From Sphingobium sp. KCTC 72723 (GTDB lineage: Bacteria > Pseudomonadota > Alphaproteobacteria > Sphingomonadales > Sphingomonadaceae), in assembly GCF_014280435.1 (NCBI RefSeq), contig NZ_CP060388.1:1054001-1118000 (forward strand): 64,000 bases of DNA. The letters run 5' to 3'. Each line of letters opens with the position of its first letter. Position 1 is the first letter of the stretch. Positions 1 to 8,131 of the stretch are shown piece by piece. Position numbers and translations under genes: made by a program. The notes beneath the pieces were generated by a model. That model saw only the letters and a list, made by a program, of their open reading frames with translations, was not told the DNA's origin and searched no databases.

Positions 1-537
1 CTGCGCGAACAGCCTTGCCAGCTCATCGGGGCGCATTGGTCGTGGCAGTTGCTCCGGGACCGAGACCGTGAGGCTCCCGGTCGAACGGCGTCTGATCTGT
101 GGCCCAACACGCGGTCCCCTGCCCTGCCGTGTCTGCAACGGTCGCGGGAACGCACGATGCCGGATGAAGTCGTGATCGAGGGCCCAGGAATAGAAGCGAT
201 AGACGGTGGCAACCCGGGCATTGATGGTGGAGCGGGCAAACGGCCGCCCGGTATGCTGGCTCGGCCCTTCGAGCATTCGGGATCGATAAGCTGCGAGTAT
301 ATGCTCGTCAGCGACATCCCATTTGATGTTGGACTGCTCGAGCGCATCGAACCACTCATACAGGTGCTCGCCATAGGTCCGTACCGTCTCCGAGGCCTGG
401 GAGTGGCCATGAACCTCGGCATGTTCGAGCAGATAGGCAAAGGCCGGCTCGATGATGGCCATGTTCGCGTCGAACAGGATGGGGAACCCGGCGGGAATGC
501 CGGGCTCACCTGGAACGGCACGGATGATCGTCACCAT
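1..537 (-). CDS. Tyrosine recombinase/integrase, 5' part only
   Basis: An open frame of 179 codons runs from an ATG at 537 leftwards off the window edge, so the catalytic C-terminal domain is not visible. The start is well placed: GGAGG lies at 546-550 on the minus strand, 8 bases upstream. The N-terminal part resembles the core-binding (SAM-like) domain of phage-integrase family recombinases: a helical stretch with HSQASETVRTYGEHLYEWF (about residues 45-63) followed by STINARVATVYRFYSWAL. Such recombinases cut and rejoin DNA at specific sites and often sit at the edge of mobile elements or resolve plasmid multimers. The next gene (arsR) is divergent. Family assignment rests on the N-terminal domain only, because the R-H-R-Y catalytic residues would be outside the window. 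Confidence 0.7.
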   Translation of the reverse strand, partial: MVTIIRAVPGEPGIPAGFPILFDANMAIIEPAFAYLLEHAEVHGHSQASETVRTYGEHLYEWFDALEQSNIKWDVADEHILAAYRSRMLEGPSQHTGRPFARSTINARVATVYRFYSWALDHDFIRHRAFPRPLQTRQGRGPRVGPQIRRRSTGSLTVSVPEQLPRPMRPDELARLFAQ

Positions 538-666
538 GGATCACACCTCCGCCTCACGCACGCGGGATCAGGGCGGTTATTCTAGCATCATCCCGGCCTT
601 TCCAGTTCGGACAGTCGGCTGAGCGAGCACTTTTTGGGCCGGGCGACACGACGCCTGTTCCAATTC

Positions 667-698
667 ATCCATATATCCACTATCTCGGATATATGGAT
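667..698. promoter_or_regulatory. Perfect inverted repeat, probable ArsR operator
   Basis: ATCCATATATCC (667-678) and GGATATATGGAT (687-698) form a perfect 12-bp inverted repeat with an 8-base spacer. The right arm covers the ATG of arsR (693-695). ArsR/SmtB repressors bind AT-rich dyads of this kind near their own promoter, so this is the probable autoregulatory operator. That the repressor binds here is inference; the symmetry is seen directly. Confidence 0.75.
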
Positions 699-1025
699 AC
701 TGATTCGGCTATCACGGCCCTGGCCGCTCTCGCGCAGGGCACACGCCTTGACGCATTTCGGTTGCTGGTGCGCCACGAGCCCGAAGGATTGCCCGCCGGC
801 GAGATCGCAAAAGCGCTCGACGTTCCTCAGAACACGATGTCCGCGCACCTCGCCGCGTTGACGCGCGCGGGCCTGCTGAAGTCCGAGCGGCAAAGCCGGT
901 CGATCATCTACTGCGCCGACCTCGATGCGCTGCGCGCGCTGACCCTCTTTCTGGTGAAGGACTGCTGCGCCGGAAAACCGGAACTGTGTGCACCGCTCGT
1001 CGCCGAACTCGTCCCCTGCTGCTGA
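693..1025 (+). CDS. arsR: ArsR-family arsenic-responsive repressor
   Basis: A 110-residue winged-helix repressor of the ArsR/SmtB family, expected to release the ars promoter on binding arsenite. The sequence shows the usual helix-turn-helix (LPAGEIAKALDVPQNTMSAHLAALTRAGLL, about residues 33-62, given in the family-typical form) and cysteines near the C-terminus: CC at 91-92, a further C, and a terminal CC. These cysteines could be the thiol ligands for arsenite, as in ArsR variants with C-terminal ligands. It is first gene of the ars operon, 11 bp before arsC. The start chosen lies inside the operator dyad and has no Shine-Dalgarno upstream, which suggests a leaderless transcript. Confidence 0.9.
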   Translation: MDTDSAITALAALAQGTRLDAFRLLVRHEPEGLPAGEIAKALDVPQNTMSAHLAALTRAGLLKSERQSRSIIYCADLDALRALTLFLVKDCCAGKPELCAPLVAELVPCC

Positions 1026-1036
1026 CGGAGACTGCC

Positions 1037-1567
1037 ATGTCCACCGATCGCGTGTTCAACGTCCTGTTCCTCTGCACCGGCAATTCGGCACGCTCGATCC
1101 TCGCCGAGAGCGCCATGAACAAGCTCGGCCAAGGTCGCTTCCATGCCTTCTCGGCCGGGAGCTATCCCAAGGGCGCGGTTAACCCCGACGCGCTCGCACT
1201 GCTGGAACGGCTCGACTATCCGACCGAGGGCCTGCGCTCGAAAAGCTGGGAGGAGTTTTCCCGGCCCGGTGCGCCGGTCATGGATTTCGTGTTCACCGTC
1301 TGCGACGACGCAGCCGGTGAAGTCTGCCCGGTATGGCCCGGCCATCCAATGACGGCCCATTGGGGCATCGAAGATCCAAGCCATGTCCAGGGCGGTGACA
1401 TAGAGCGCGAACGCGCTTTCGTGATGGCGCTGAACTATCTGGAAAACCGTATCCGGCTGTTCATCTCGCTGCCGATCGACAAGCTCGAAGCCACGGCGCT
1501 GACCGCCAAGCTGCGCGAGATCGGCCATACCGAAGGCTCGACCACTCGCCGGGGAGATGCGGCGTGA
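1037..1567 (+). CDS. arsC: Arsenate reductase, low-molecular-weight phosphatase type
   Basis: A 176-residue cytoplasmic enzyme of the low-molecular-weight protein tyrosine phosphatase fold, reducing arsenate to arsenite. The P-loop CTGNSARS (CX5R, Cys13-Arg19) is at the N-terminus. The start ATG at 1037 has GGAG at 1027-1030; a longer upstream reading frame (from 986) overlaps arsR and is not needed. The stop overlaps the GTG of the next gene by 4 bp, showing translational coupling in the ars operon. It may use thioredoxin or glutaredoxin as electron donor; the sequence alone does not settle which. Confidence 0.9.
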   Translation: MSTDRVFNVLFLCTGNSARSILAESAMNKLGQGRFHAFSAGSYPKGAVNPDALALLERLDYPTEGLRSKSWEEFSRPGAPVMDFVFTVCDDAAGEVCPVWPGHPMTAHWGIEDPSHVQGGDIERERAFVMALNYLENRIRLFISLPIDKLEATALTAKLREIGHTEGSTTRRGDAA

Positions 1568-1989
1568 CCGACATCATCGTCTATCACAACCCGGAGTGCG
1601 GCACGTCGCGCAACGTGGTGGGCCTGATCCGCAATGCCGGGATCGAGCCGCATGTCATCGAATATCTGAAGACCCCACCGTCGCGGCCATTGCTGGTCCA
1701 GCTCATCGCGCGCGCCGGGATCACGCCGCGCGAGCTGCTGCGCGAGAAGGGCACGCCCTATGCCGAACTAGGCCTGGGCGATCCCTCGCTGTCAGATGAA
1801 GCCCTGATCGACGCAATGATGGCACACCCGATCCTCATCAACCGGCCGCTGGTCGTCTCGCCGCTCGGCGTGAAACTGTGTCGCCCTTCGGAGGCGGTAC
1901 TGGACCTGCTACCCGCACCGCAACAGGGCGCATTCGCCAAGGAGGACGGCCAACAGGTCGTCGATGCGGCCGGCGCGCGGGTGATCTGA
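1564..1989 (+). CDS. arsC: Arsenate reductase, glutaredoxin-dependent type
   Basis: A 141-residue protein of the ArsC/Spx thioredoxin-fold family, the classic plasmid R773-type arsenate reductase. The catalytic Cys12 is in HNPECGTSRN, and basic residues follow in the usual places (for example LREKGTPY and the NRPLVVSP motif, the latter being diagnostic). It is the second, unrelated arsenate reductase in the same operon. It begins with GTG overlapping the previous stop (GTGA) and ends 3 bp before the efflux gene. Confidence 0.93.
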   Translation: MTDIIVYHNPECGTSRNVVGLIRNAGIEPHVIEYLKTPPSRPLLVQLIARAGITPRELLREKGTPYAELGLGDPSLSDEALIDAMMAHPILINRPLVVSPLGVKLCRPSEAVLDLLPAPQQGAFAKEDGQQVVDAAGARVI

Positions 1990-1992
1990 GGC

Positions 1993-3063
1993 ATGGCGAC
2001 CGTTCTCGACGCCACGCCGGCTCGTCCCGGCATCTCCTTCTTCGAGCGCTATCTGACCCTGTGGGTGGCGCTCTGCATCGTTGCTGGGATCGCGCTCGGC
2101 CATATGTTGCCCGGCCTGTTCGGCGCGATTGCCTCCGCCGAGGTGGCGCGGGTCAATCTCGTCGTCGCGGTGCTGATCTGGCTGATGATCGTGCCGATGC
2201 TGCTCAAGATCGACTTCGGCGCGCTGGGATCGGTGCGCCAGCATTGGAAGGGCGTCGGTGTCACGCTGTTCATCAATTGGGCGGTCAAGCCTTTCTCGAT
2301 GGCGCTGCTCGGCACGCTGTTCCTGGGCTGGATGTTCGCGCCGTTGCTGCCGGCGGGCGAAGCGCCGTCCTATATCGCCGGGCTGATCCTGCTGGCGGCT
2401 GCGCCCTGCACGGCAATGGTGTTCGTGTGGTCGAACCTCTGCGACGGCGAACCCAATTACACGTTGAGCCAGGTGGCGCTGAACGACCTCATCATGGTGT
2501 TCGCCTTCGCACCGCTGGTCGGGCTGCTGCTCGGCGTCGCCTCGGTGACGGTGCCGTGGGATACGCTGTTGCTCTCGGTCGGCCTCTACATTGTCGTGCC
2601 GGTGATCGTCGCGCAGCTCGTCCGTCGCGCCGTGCTGGCATCAGGCGGACAGGCCGCGCTTGACCGGCTGCTGGCCCGGCTCGGGCCGGTGTCGCTCACC
2701 GCCCTGCTGGCGACGCTGATGTTGCTGTTCGGCTTCCAGGGCGAGGCAATCGTCGCGCAGCCCTTTGTGATCGCGCTCATCGCCGTGCCGATTCTGGTAC
2801 AGGTCTATTTCAATGCCGGGCTGGCCTATTGGCTGAGCCGCCGTTTTGGCGTCGCATGGTGCGTGGCGGCGCCCGCCGCGCTGATCGGCGCGTCCAATTT
2901 CTTCGAGCTGGCGGTGGCCGCCGCAATAAGCCTGTTCGGCCTCAAGTCCGGCGCCGCGCTCGCCACGGTGGTTGGCGTGCTGGTCGAGGTGCCGGTGATG
3001 CTGTCGGTCGTGGCGATCGTGAAGCGGACACGCGGCTGGTATGAGAAGGGAGCCGCTGCTTGA
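1993..3063 (+). CDS. acr3: Acr3-family arsenite efflux permease
   Basis: A 356-residue integral membrane protein with about ten hydrophobic segments, of the ACR3/BASS family that exports arsenite from the cytoplasm. The conserved cysteine of membrane segment 4 is visible in [17 protein letters not shown] (Cys139), next to the characteristic NWAVKPF motif (residues 95-101). The length matches bacterial Acr3. The gene lies between the arsenate reductases and arsH, overlapping arsH by 4 bp, so it provides the export step for the arsenite made by the two ArsC enzymes. It is often labelled arsB in operons of this kind, but the sequence belongs to Acr3, not the 12-segment ArsB family. Confidence 0.95.
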   Translation: MATVLDATPARPGISFFERYLTLWVALCIVAGIALGHMLPGLFGAIASAEVARVNLVVAVLIWLMIVPMLLKIDFGALGSVRQHWKGVGVTLFINWAVKPFSMALLGTLFLGWMFAPLLPAGEAPSYIAGLILLAAAPCTAMVFVWSNLCDGEPNYTLSQVALNDLIMVFAFAPLVGLLLGVASVTVPWDTLLLSVGLYIVVPVIVAQLVRRAVLASGGQAALDRLLARLGPVSLTALLATLMLLFGFQGEAIVAQPFVIALIAVPILVQVYFNAGLAYWLSRRFGVAWCVAAPAALIGASNFFELAVAAAISLFGLKSGAALATVVGVLVEVPVMLSVVAIVKRTRGWYEKGAAA

Positions 3064-3800
3064 CCCGTATCAGCGAGTTGACCGACCCGGATCATCTGCC
3101 GGCGCTCGATCTCCGCTATGTCCATGAGCGGCCCGCGTTCGGGCTTGGTGCGGGCGATCCACCGCCGCGTATCCTGCTGCTCTATGGTTCATTGCGCGAA
3201 CGGTCCTTCTCGCGTTTCGCAGTCGAGGAGGCGGCACGGTTGCTCCAGTTCTTCGGGGCGGAGACGCGCATCTTCGATCCGACCGACCTGCCGTTGCCCG
3301 ATCAGGTGAAGGGCGACGATCATCCCGCCGTCCATGAACTGCGCGACCATGCCATGTGGTCGGAGGGCATGGTGTGGTGCAGCCCGGAGCGTCACGGCCA
3401 GATCACCGGTATCATGAAAGCGCAGATCGACCATCTGCCGCTGGAGATGAAGGGGATGCGCCCGACCCAGGGCCGCACGCTGGCGGTGATGCAGGTGTCG
3501 GGCGGATCGCAGTCGTTCAACGCGGTCAACACGCTCCGGCTGCTCGGCCGCTGGATGCGGATGTTCACCATCCCCAACCAGTCAAGCGTGGCGATGGCCT
3601 ACAAGGAGTTCGACGAAGCCGGTCGCATGAAGCCCTCCAGTTACTATGACCGCATCGTCGATGTGATGGAGGAGCTGGTGCGCTTTACCGTGCTCACCCG
3701 TGGGCACGCCGTGCAGCTCGTCGACCGCTATTCGGAGCGGAAGGCGGAGGCGGCAAAGCAGGATGCCGCCCCCGATCTGGCATCGCAGTCGATCGCTTAA
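3060..3800 (+). CDS. arsH: ArsH, NADPH-dependent FMN reductase
   Basis: A 246-residue flavodoxin-like protein. The FMN-phosphate loop [16 protein letters not shown] lies near residue 43, and the family motifs [20 protein letters not shown] and [13 protein letters not shown] follow. ArsH proteins oxidise trivalent methylated or aromatic arsenicals and reduce quinones or metals in some bacteria. It is the last gene of the ars operon and is followed at once by a long hairpin that may end transcription. Confidence 0.95.
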   Translation: MTRISELTDPDHLPALDLRYVHERPAFGLGAGDPPPRILLLYGSLRERSFSRFAVEEAARLLQFFGAETRIFDPTDLPLPDQVKGDDHPAVHELRDHAMWSEGMVWCSPERHGQITGIMKAQIDHLPLEMKGMRPTQGRTLAVMQVSGGSQSFNAVNTLRLLGRWMRMFTIPNQSSVAMAYKEFDEAGRMKPSSYYDRIVDVMEELVRFTVLTRGHAVQLVDRYSERKAEAAKQDAAPDLASQSIA

Positions 3801-3820
3801 GTCGAGCGCCTCGCCAAGCG

Positions 3821-3879
3821 AGGGATCAGGCCGACCACCGCCAGCTCTTTGGGTTAGCGCGGCGGTCGGCCTGATCCCT
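3821..3879. terminator. Long imperfect hairpin between arsH and dpdA-like gene
   Basis: AGGGATCAGGCCGA (3821-3834) pairs perfectly with TCGGCCTGATCCCT (3866-3879); after a 3-base bulge, CCGCC (3838-3842) pairs with GGCGG (3861-3865), leaving an 18-base loop. It sits between two convergent genes, the usual place for a bidirectional terminator, but there is no clear T-run on either side. It could instead be a recombination relic. Confidence 0.5.
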
Positions 3880-3906
3880 CTCCGCATCCGTTCCTAATGA
3901 GACAGA

Positions 3907-4860
3907 TCAGAGGACCGGACCTAAGAGGTCTCCGCTTTCGATCAGGTCGCGAATCTCCGCTCGGGCGTGCCGAATGGCCGCCTCCCAAGCGTTCGCGGGA
4001 AAGCTCGAACAGGATCTGACAGCTTGATGTCGAAGGCGACGGGGAGGTTCGGTGAGGCGGACGAGCTGCTGATGCGTCCATCGTTCCATATGCTCGGCGA
4101 CCAGCGCGTCCGACTTGGACACCCGGCGCCGATAGGCATCCCGGCGTGCGGCGATGCCATAGGCCTGGCTGTCGATCGACGCGATCCGCCCGGAAAATGG
4201 GGCAAGATAAGGCAGTGCCGACCCTTTGACGCCGAAAGCGTGAAGGGTGACACCGGCTGGCAGAATGCGGTCGAGATGCTCGATGACGGCAATGAGGCCT
4301 TCAGGTCCGGCGATCTCGCGGCGGCACATGCTACCCACACCGATGACCGTTCCCGGCTGAACCGACAGCCAAAGCGCGTCGATACAGCGCTCATAATCGC
4401 TCGGGCGCCGTCCTTGGATCACAGGCATCAGGCGATCGAGTAACCCCAAATCGGCGGCACGCTCGCGGCAGTCCCGGTTAGCGCGGATCGTCCGCGAGAT
4501 GCGGTCGAGAACTTCCTCGCGATCGGCGGCGACTTCCGTTTCGGTGCAATAATCGAGACTCGCAATGCGCCGGAACGGAAAGGCACTGGCGAGATGAAAA
4601 TAGTCGTCCACGCTCCAGGGGAAGCCGCGGTAGCGGGCCATTGCCACGAATCCGGCGCTGTCGAGGTCGAGCGCGGCAAGGCCATAAGCATTGGCGAGTT
4701 GCCCGAGCCGCCATCCGGTCCATTCGCGCCGGCCGCGCCGGTTGGACCAGGAAGATAGGGCATTGGCGGATATCAGCATGGGCTGCTGCAGGCGTCGCGC
4801 CCGGGCGAGGATGGGACCCTCGTTCAGATGGGGCAGGCCGATGACGATCTCTATCGACAT
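3907..4860 (-). CDS. DpdA/TGT-family 7-deazaguanine transglycosylase-like protein
   Basis: A 317-residue protein of the tRNA-guanine transglycosylase superfamily, closest in its motifs to the DpdA-like branch. Seen motifs: LDLDSAGFVAM (Asp67, matching the DSGGFQ base-binding loop of TGT), SLDYCTE (Asp103), LMPVIQGRRPSDYERC (146-159, matching the PVLQG/Y region), IGVGSMCRR (173-181), HAFGVKGSAL (207-216) and SIDSQAYG (Asp230, in the position expected for the nucleophile). The zinc-binding Cys/His cluster of tRNA-acting bacterial TGT is not seen. Known DpdA proteins exchange guanine for preQ0-derived bases in DNA; that this one does so is inference. No preQ0 synthesis or dpdB/dpdC-like gene is visible nearby, so it would need host preQ0. 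It lies 60 bp downstream of the ParB-like gene, same strand. The start at 4860 gives the full N-terminal strand; a longer reading frame from 5370 overlaps ParB and is a shadow. Confidence 0.7.
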   Translation of the reverse strand: MSIEIVIGLPHLNEGPILARARRLQQPMLISANALSSWSNRRGRREWTGWRLGQLANAYGLAALDLDSAGFVAMARYRGFPWSVDDYFHLASAFPFRRIASLDYCTETEVAADREEVLDRISRTIRANRDCRERAADLGLLDRLMPVIQGRRPSDYERCIDALWLSVQPGTVIGVGSMCRREIAGPEGLIAVIEHLDRILPAGVTLHAFGVKGSALPYLAPFSGRIASIDSQAYGIAARRDAYRRRVSKSDALVAEHMERWTHQQLVRLTEPPRRLRHQAVRSCSSFPANAWEAAIRHARAEIRDLIESGDLLGPVL

Positions 4861-4919
4861 GGCGACACGGAAAAATCGGGGCCACAGCCTATGCCGCGAC
4901 CCCGATTCCCTCGTTTCGA

Positions 4920-6962
4920 TCAGGCCGCCTCGGGCAGTATGACCGGTTTGTCGTCCTGCATCTGCTCGGCGTCGTTGAGGTCCTGATCGTTCGCCACCTT
5001 CGGCGCATCTCCGAACAGGGTCTCGTCGGCCTCCGCATCCTCCGTGGCGAACCGCATCGGTCCGGGAAGCCAGGCGATCGCCCGCTCCTTGACCTCCGCC
5101 TCGGCGATGATCTGGCCGGCGAACAACTTTTCGGACGATGCGGCCAGATCGAACTTGCGCGATGCCGCGTAGCGGCTCTTCAGCTCGTTGCCGCCAATGG
5201 CCTCGAACAGCTTCAGGATCGCAGGCCTGGTGATGCGATCGAAGAAGTTGCGCGCGGTCGGACGCCACCAGGCCGCGACATCGATGCGAAGCTTGGCCCC
5301 CAGATGATTGAGGAAGCTGCCGCCGGTCATACCGTCGGGAACGGCATGGAGCGTCCGGGCAACCGCCCAACCGAGCCAGGCCGCGCGGGCGCCGTCATCG
5401 AGCGCGCAGAAGGCATCATAGCGCTCATGGATCTCCTTGTGGTTGATCCAGCTCCGATCGAGCGCCTCGTCGAGTTTCGCCCAGGCCTGTGCGGCCGGAG
5501 TGTCGCTCGTAAAGCCGGAGACGCGCGGGCTCGGCGACCTTGCCCGAAGTTCGCTAGGCATCCCGTAATAGCCCGCGCGGCAGGCATCATCGACCATGAT
5601 GAAGGTGCCGAGATCAAGGGCGAAGTGCGGGTCATTGGCAATATGAAGCGCGAGCAGCTCGGTTTTCATCATCGCCAGTTCGTCCTTGAGCTTCTGGCTG
5701 TAGCTCTCGGTCGCAGGCGCCTCTGCGTCCTCCCCATCATGCTCGGCCGGATCCTCGTCATCACCGATGTCTTCGTCTTCGTCCTCCTCGTCGGGGTCTT
5801 CCGAAACCGCGACATAGAGCTGCTCGTAGATGCAGGGCTGGCCGTCCTTGCCGATCATGACATAGGCGATCGCCGAGGCTTTCTGCGTTTCCGTGATGAC
5901 CTCCTGCGTATCGATGATCGCGCCGATCTCTTCCTCGAGCGCCTCGACCCGATCGGACTGTTCCTCGGTATAACCGTCGGCTTCCTCGGCTTGTCTTTCG
6001 ATTTCGGCGATCTCCGTTTCGATCTCCGCCTTGCGAACCTCGGCCTCGGGTGCGAGCGGGACAGGCTCGCCGACGAGACGTGCGAGCTGGAAGGTCTCCG
6101 AATAGGGAATGGTCGTTGCCTCAATCGTGCGGACTTCGGCAAACCCTTCACGGTCGCGGATCGCTTCCGCTGCCGTCGCGAGCGCCTCGGCGGCGAGACG
6201 GTCGACCAAGGCGCCGTCGCGCCAGATTTCTGTGATGGTGTTGGAGAAGAGATCGCTGTCGATGTGACCGCCCGCCGCGACATAGGCGTCGCGGCCGACG
6301 AGCAATGCCTTGGGATCACCGCCAGTGTACGAGCCGCTGGCGAGATGCCGCCGGATCTCGTTCACATTATGTCGGTGATAGCTGGTTGCCATCTGCTCGA
6401 ACACCTTCGCCTGCCGCTCGGTGTCGGAGGTGCTGGCATAGGCCGTGGCGACTTCCAGCGTGATCTCGCTTGTGCGCAGCGCCTCGAAGACCGGTTCCGC
6501 CAAGCCTGCAAGGCGCAGCCTGCCGAGTACGAAACGCTCGGTTTTGCCGAAGCGCTTGGCAACGTCGACGGGCGTCTTCTTTTCGCGCTCGATGATAGCC
6601 TGGAAGCCCCGGCACTCGTCAGCCGGATTCATGGCGAGATTGAAGTAGTTTTCGGCCATGCTCATCTCGATGGCGTCGCGGGCATTCTTCACCGGAAGGA
6701 CCGGGACCATGAAATCCTCGCCGAAAATGCCCTTGGCGATGAGGCTGTGAATACGGTCGAGCCGGCGACCGCCACCGAAGATGCTGTAATGGCCCTTCTT
6801 GCGCGGCACGGCGACGCCGATCAGGTTCTGAAGGACGATGCCGCTCTCGCCGATATTGGCTTCCAGTTCGGCATCGGCATCCGCATCGCTTTGGGTGCGG
6901 ACATTGTGAGGCGATTTGGTGCAGTCCAGGGCCCGCACGTAGATGATGTTCGGGTTCGTCAT
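4920..6962 (-). CDS. Large ParB/RepB-type nuclease-domain protein
   Basis: A 680-residue protein with an N-terminal ParB/Srx-like domain (about residues 5-115): GGGRRLDR (63-70) and MAENYFNLAMNPADE (102-116) are the two ParB boxes. A ParB-type helix-turn-helix follows (DVAKRFGKTERFVLGRLRLAG, about 133-152, one residue shortened here). A charged coiled-coil stretch lies near 320-370 and a very acidic stretch (EEDEDEDIGDDEDPAEHDGEDAE region) near 395-420. It is much longer than chromosomal ParB and belongs to the plasmid/ICE class found next to Toprim proteins. The ATG at 6962 is preferred over the GTG at 6971 because GGAG at 6974-6971 is 8 bases before the ATG and would overlap the GTG. No ParA partner is in the window, so a role in partition is not assured; a KorB-like regulatory or DNA-binding role is possible. 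Confidence 0.85.
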   Translation of the reverse strand: MTNPNIIYVRALDCTKSPHNVRTQSDADADAELEANIGESGIVLQNLIGVAVPRKKGHYSIFGGGRRLDRIHSLIAKGIFGEDFMVPVLPVKNARDAIEMSMAENYFNLAMNPADECRGFQAIIEREKKTPVDVAKRFGKTERFVLGRLRLAGLAEPVFEALRTSEITLEVATAYASTSDTERQAKVFEQMATSYHRHNVNEIRRHLASGSYTGGDPKALLVGRDAYVAAGGHIDSDLFSNTITEIWRDGALVDRLAAEALATAAEAIRDREGFAEVRTIEATTIPYSETFQLARLVGEPVPLAPEAEVRKAEIETEIAEIERQAEEADGYTEEQSDRVEALEEEIGAIIDTQEVITETQKASAIAYVMIGKDGQPCIYEQLYVAVSEDPDEEDEDEDIGDDEDPAEHDGEDAEAPATESYSQKLKDELAMMKTELLALHIANDPHFALDLGTFIMVDDACRAGYYGMPSELRARSPSPRVSGFTSDTPAAQAWAKLDEALDRSWINHKEIHERYDAFCALDDGARAAWLGWAVARTLHAVPDGMTGGSFLNHLGAKLRIDVAAWWRPTARNFFDRITRPAILKLFEAIGGNELKSRYAASRKFDLAASSEKLFAGQIIAEAEVKERAIAWLPGPMRFATEDAEADETLFGDAPKVANDQDLNDAEQMQDDKPVILPEAA

Positions 6963-6995
6963 GGGGTTCACTCCAATGGCGGAGCCACCTGACCA

Positions 6996-7907
6996 TCAGG
7001 CCGCTAACCGCACCCGATCACCCACCTCCTTCCCCTCCCGCAGCAGCACGCGGTTCCAATCGTTCAACCGATACCAGGGCCAATGGGTCACGATCTCGCG
7101 ACCGGCGCGCGCATAGGCGAGCTGGGCCTGTCGCTCGGCCAGGCGGCCGGCGAGATCATTGTCGGGCAGGAGAATGAGGCGCTCGACGAAATCGGGGACC
7201 GCGATACGGGCCAGTCGTTCACTGCCAAGAGCCGCCCAGACCGGGATACCCAGCAGAAGCGCCGCGGATTCCGCGGTCTCGATCCCCTCAGCGATGCCGA
7301 GGCAATTGCCCGGCCGGTATAACTGAACGGCGCCTGCAAGCGGTCGCCCCAATGTCAGCTTGGGCTTGGGAAGATCAGCTGCAAGTCCGGCATTCGCGCG
7401 ATCGAGAAAGTTTCGCTGGACCGCCACGATCCGCGATTGCTCGCGGACGGCCGCTATCAGCGCTGGCCGAAAGCGAACGGCGCGCCCTCGTCCGAGTGGC
7501 GTGCGCGGATGGAAACGCAACGCCGGTGACAGATGCACGATGCCCCGAGCCGCAAGATAGGCGGCTGCAGGCGTCCCGGCGATGGGTTCGGCCTGGCTCC
7601 AGATCGCGCGAGCACGCTCGGCCATATCTATGTCGTAATGCGACGAGGCGAGCGGTCCCAAATTATCCTCCACGGGAACATCCAGCTTCATTCGCCGGAC
7701 CGCTCGAATGATGTCGACGCCCGAGCAACCGGCGAAGCATTTGAACAACAGGCTCCGATCGCCAATGCGTACCGACAGACTGGGCGTCCGATCGGCATGG
7801 GCAGGGCAGCAGCACATCCCGCCATTGGGACGCCAGACGCCGCCAAGCCTCTTGACGAGTTCGGACGCCGCGGCCTCGAGTTCAAGATTACGTGCTGAAG
7901 TCGACAT
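6996..7907 (-). CDS. CHC2 zinc-finger/Toprim primase-like protein (DUF7146 type)
   Basis: A 303-residue protein joining a DnaG-like zinc finger to a Toprim domain. The N-terminal part reads CPAHADRTPSLSV (Cys34, His37) with CFAGC (Cys57, Cys61), matching the CHC2 finger of primases. The Toprim part shows GIAEGIETAESA (acidic residue near 207) and LILLPDNDLAG (the DxD-type motif). Plasmid proteins of this build are thought to make primers during replication or conjugative transfer. The gene starts the minus-strand group that continues into the ParB-like gene 33 bp downstream. Confidence 0.8.
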   Translation of the reverse strand: MSTSARNLELEAAASELVKRLGGVWRPNGGMCCCPAHADRTPSLSVRIGDRSLLFKCFAGCSGVDIIRAVRRMKLDVPVEDNLGPLASSHYDIDMAERARAIWSQAEPIAGTPAAAYLAARGIVHLSPALRFHPRTPLGRGRAVRFRPALIAAVREQSRIVAVQRNFLDRANAGLAADLPKPKLTLGRPLAGAVQLYRPGNCLGIAEGIETAESAALLLGIPVWAALGSERLARIAVPDFVERLILLPDNDLAGRLAERQAQLAYARAGREIVTHWPWYRLNDWNRVLLREGKEVGDRVRLAA

Positions 7908-8131
7908 GGGGCTGGGTCCACTGAGCTAGAGACTGACCAACAGCCCGATCCCCCTTCCCTTCTGCGGTCTCGCTTACATTCCTGCAGCGCGACACGACGG
8001 CCGTTAGACCGCCGCGCGCAATTCGATCCGAAATGGTGATTATGGCGAAAAGCTGCAATTTCTGCGCAAAATGTTACAAGAAGCCCGTCACCAAAGGGAG
8101 ATGCTCAGCCTCTCAACTTTGGAGCGAGCAG

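Noticed and set aside
49..585. 178-codon plus-strand frame at the left edge
   Set aside because: Antisense to the partial integrase, which has recombinase-like sequence and a good ribosome site.
5304..6992. 562-codon open frame on the plus strand
   Set aside because: It is antisense to the ParB-like gene, which has clear motifs, a good start and a ribosome site; the opposite frame has none and its length reflects high G+C.
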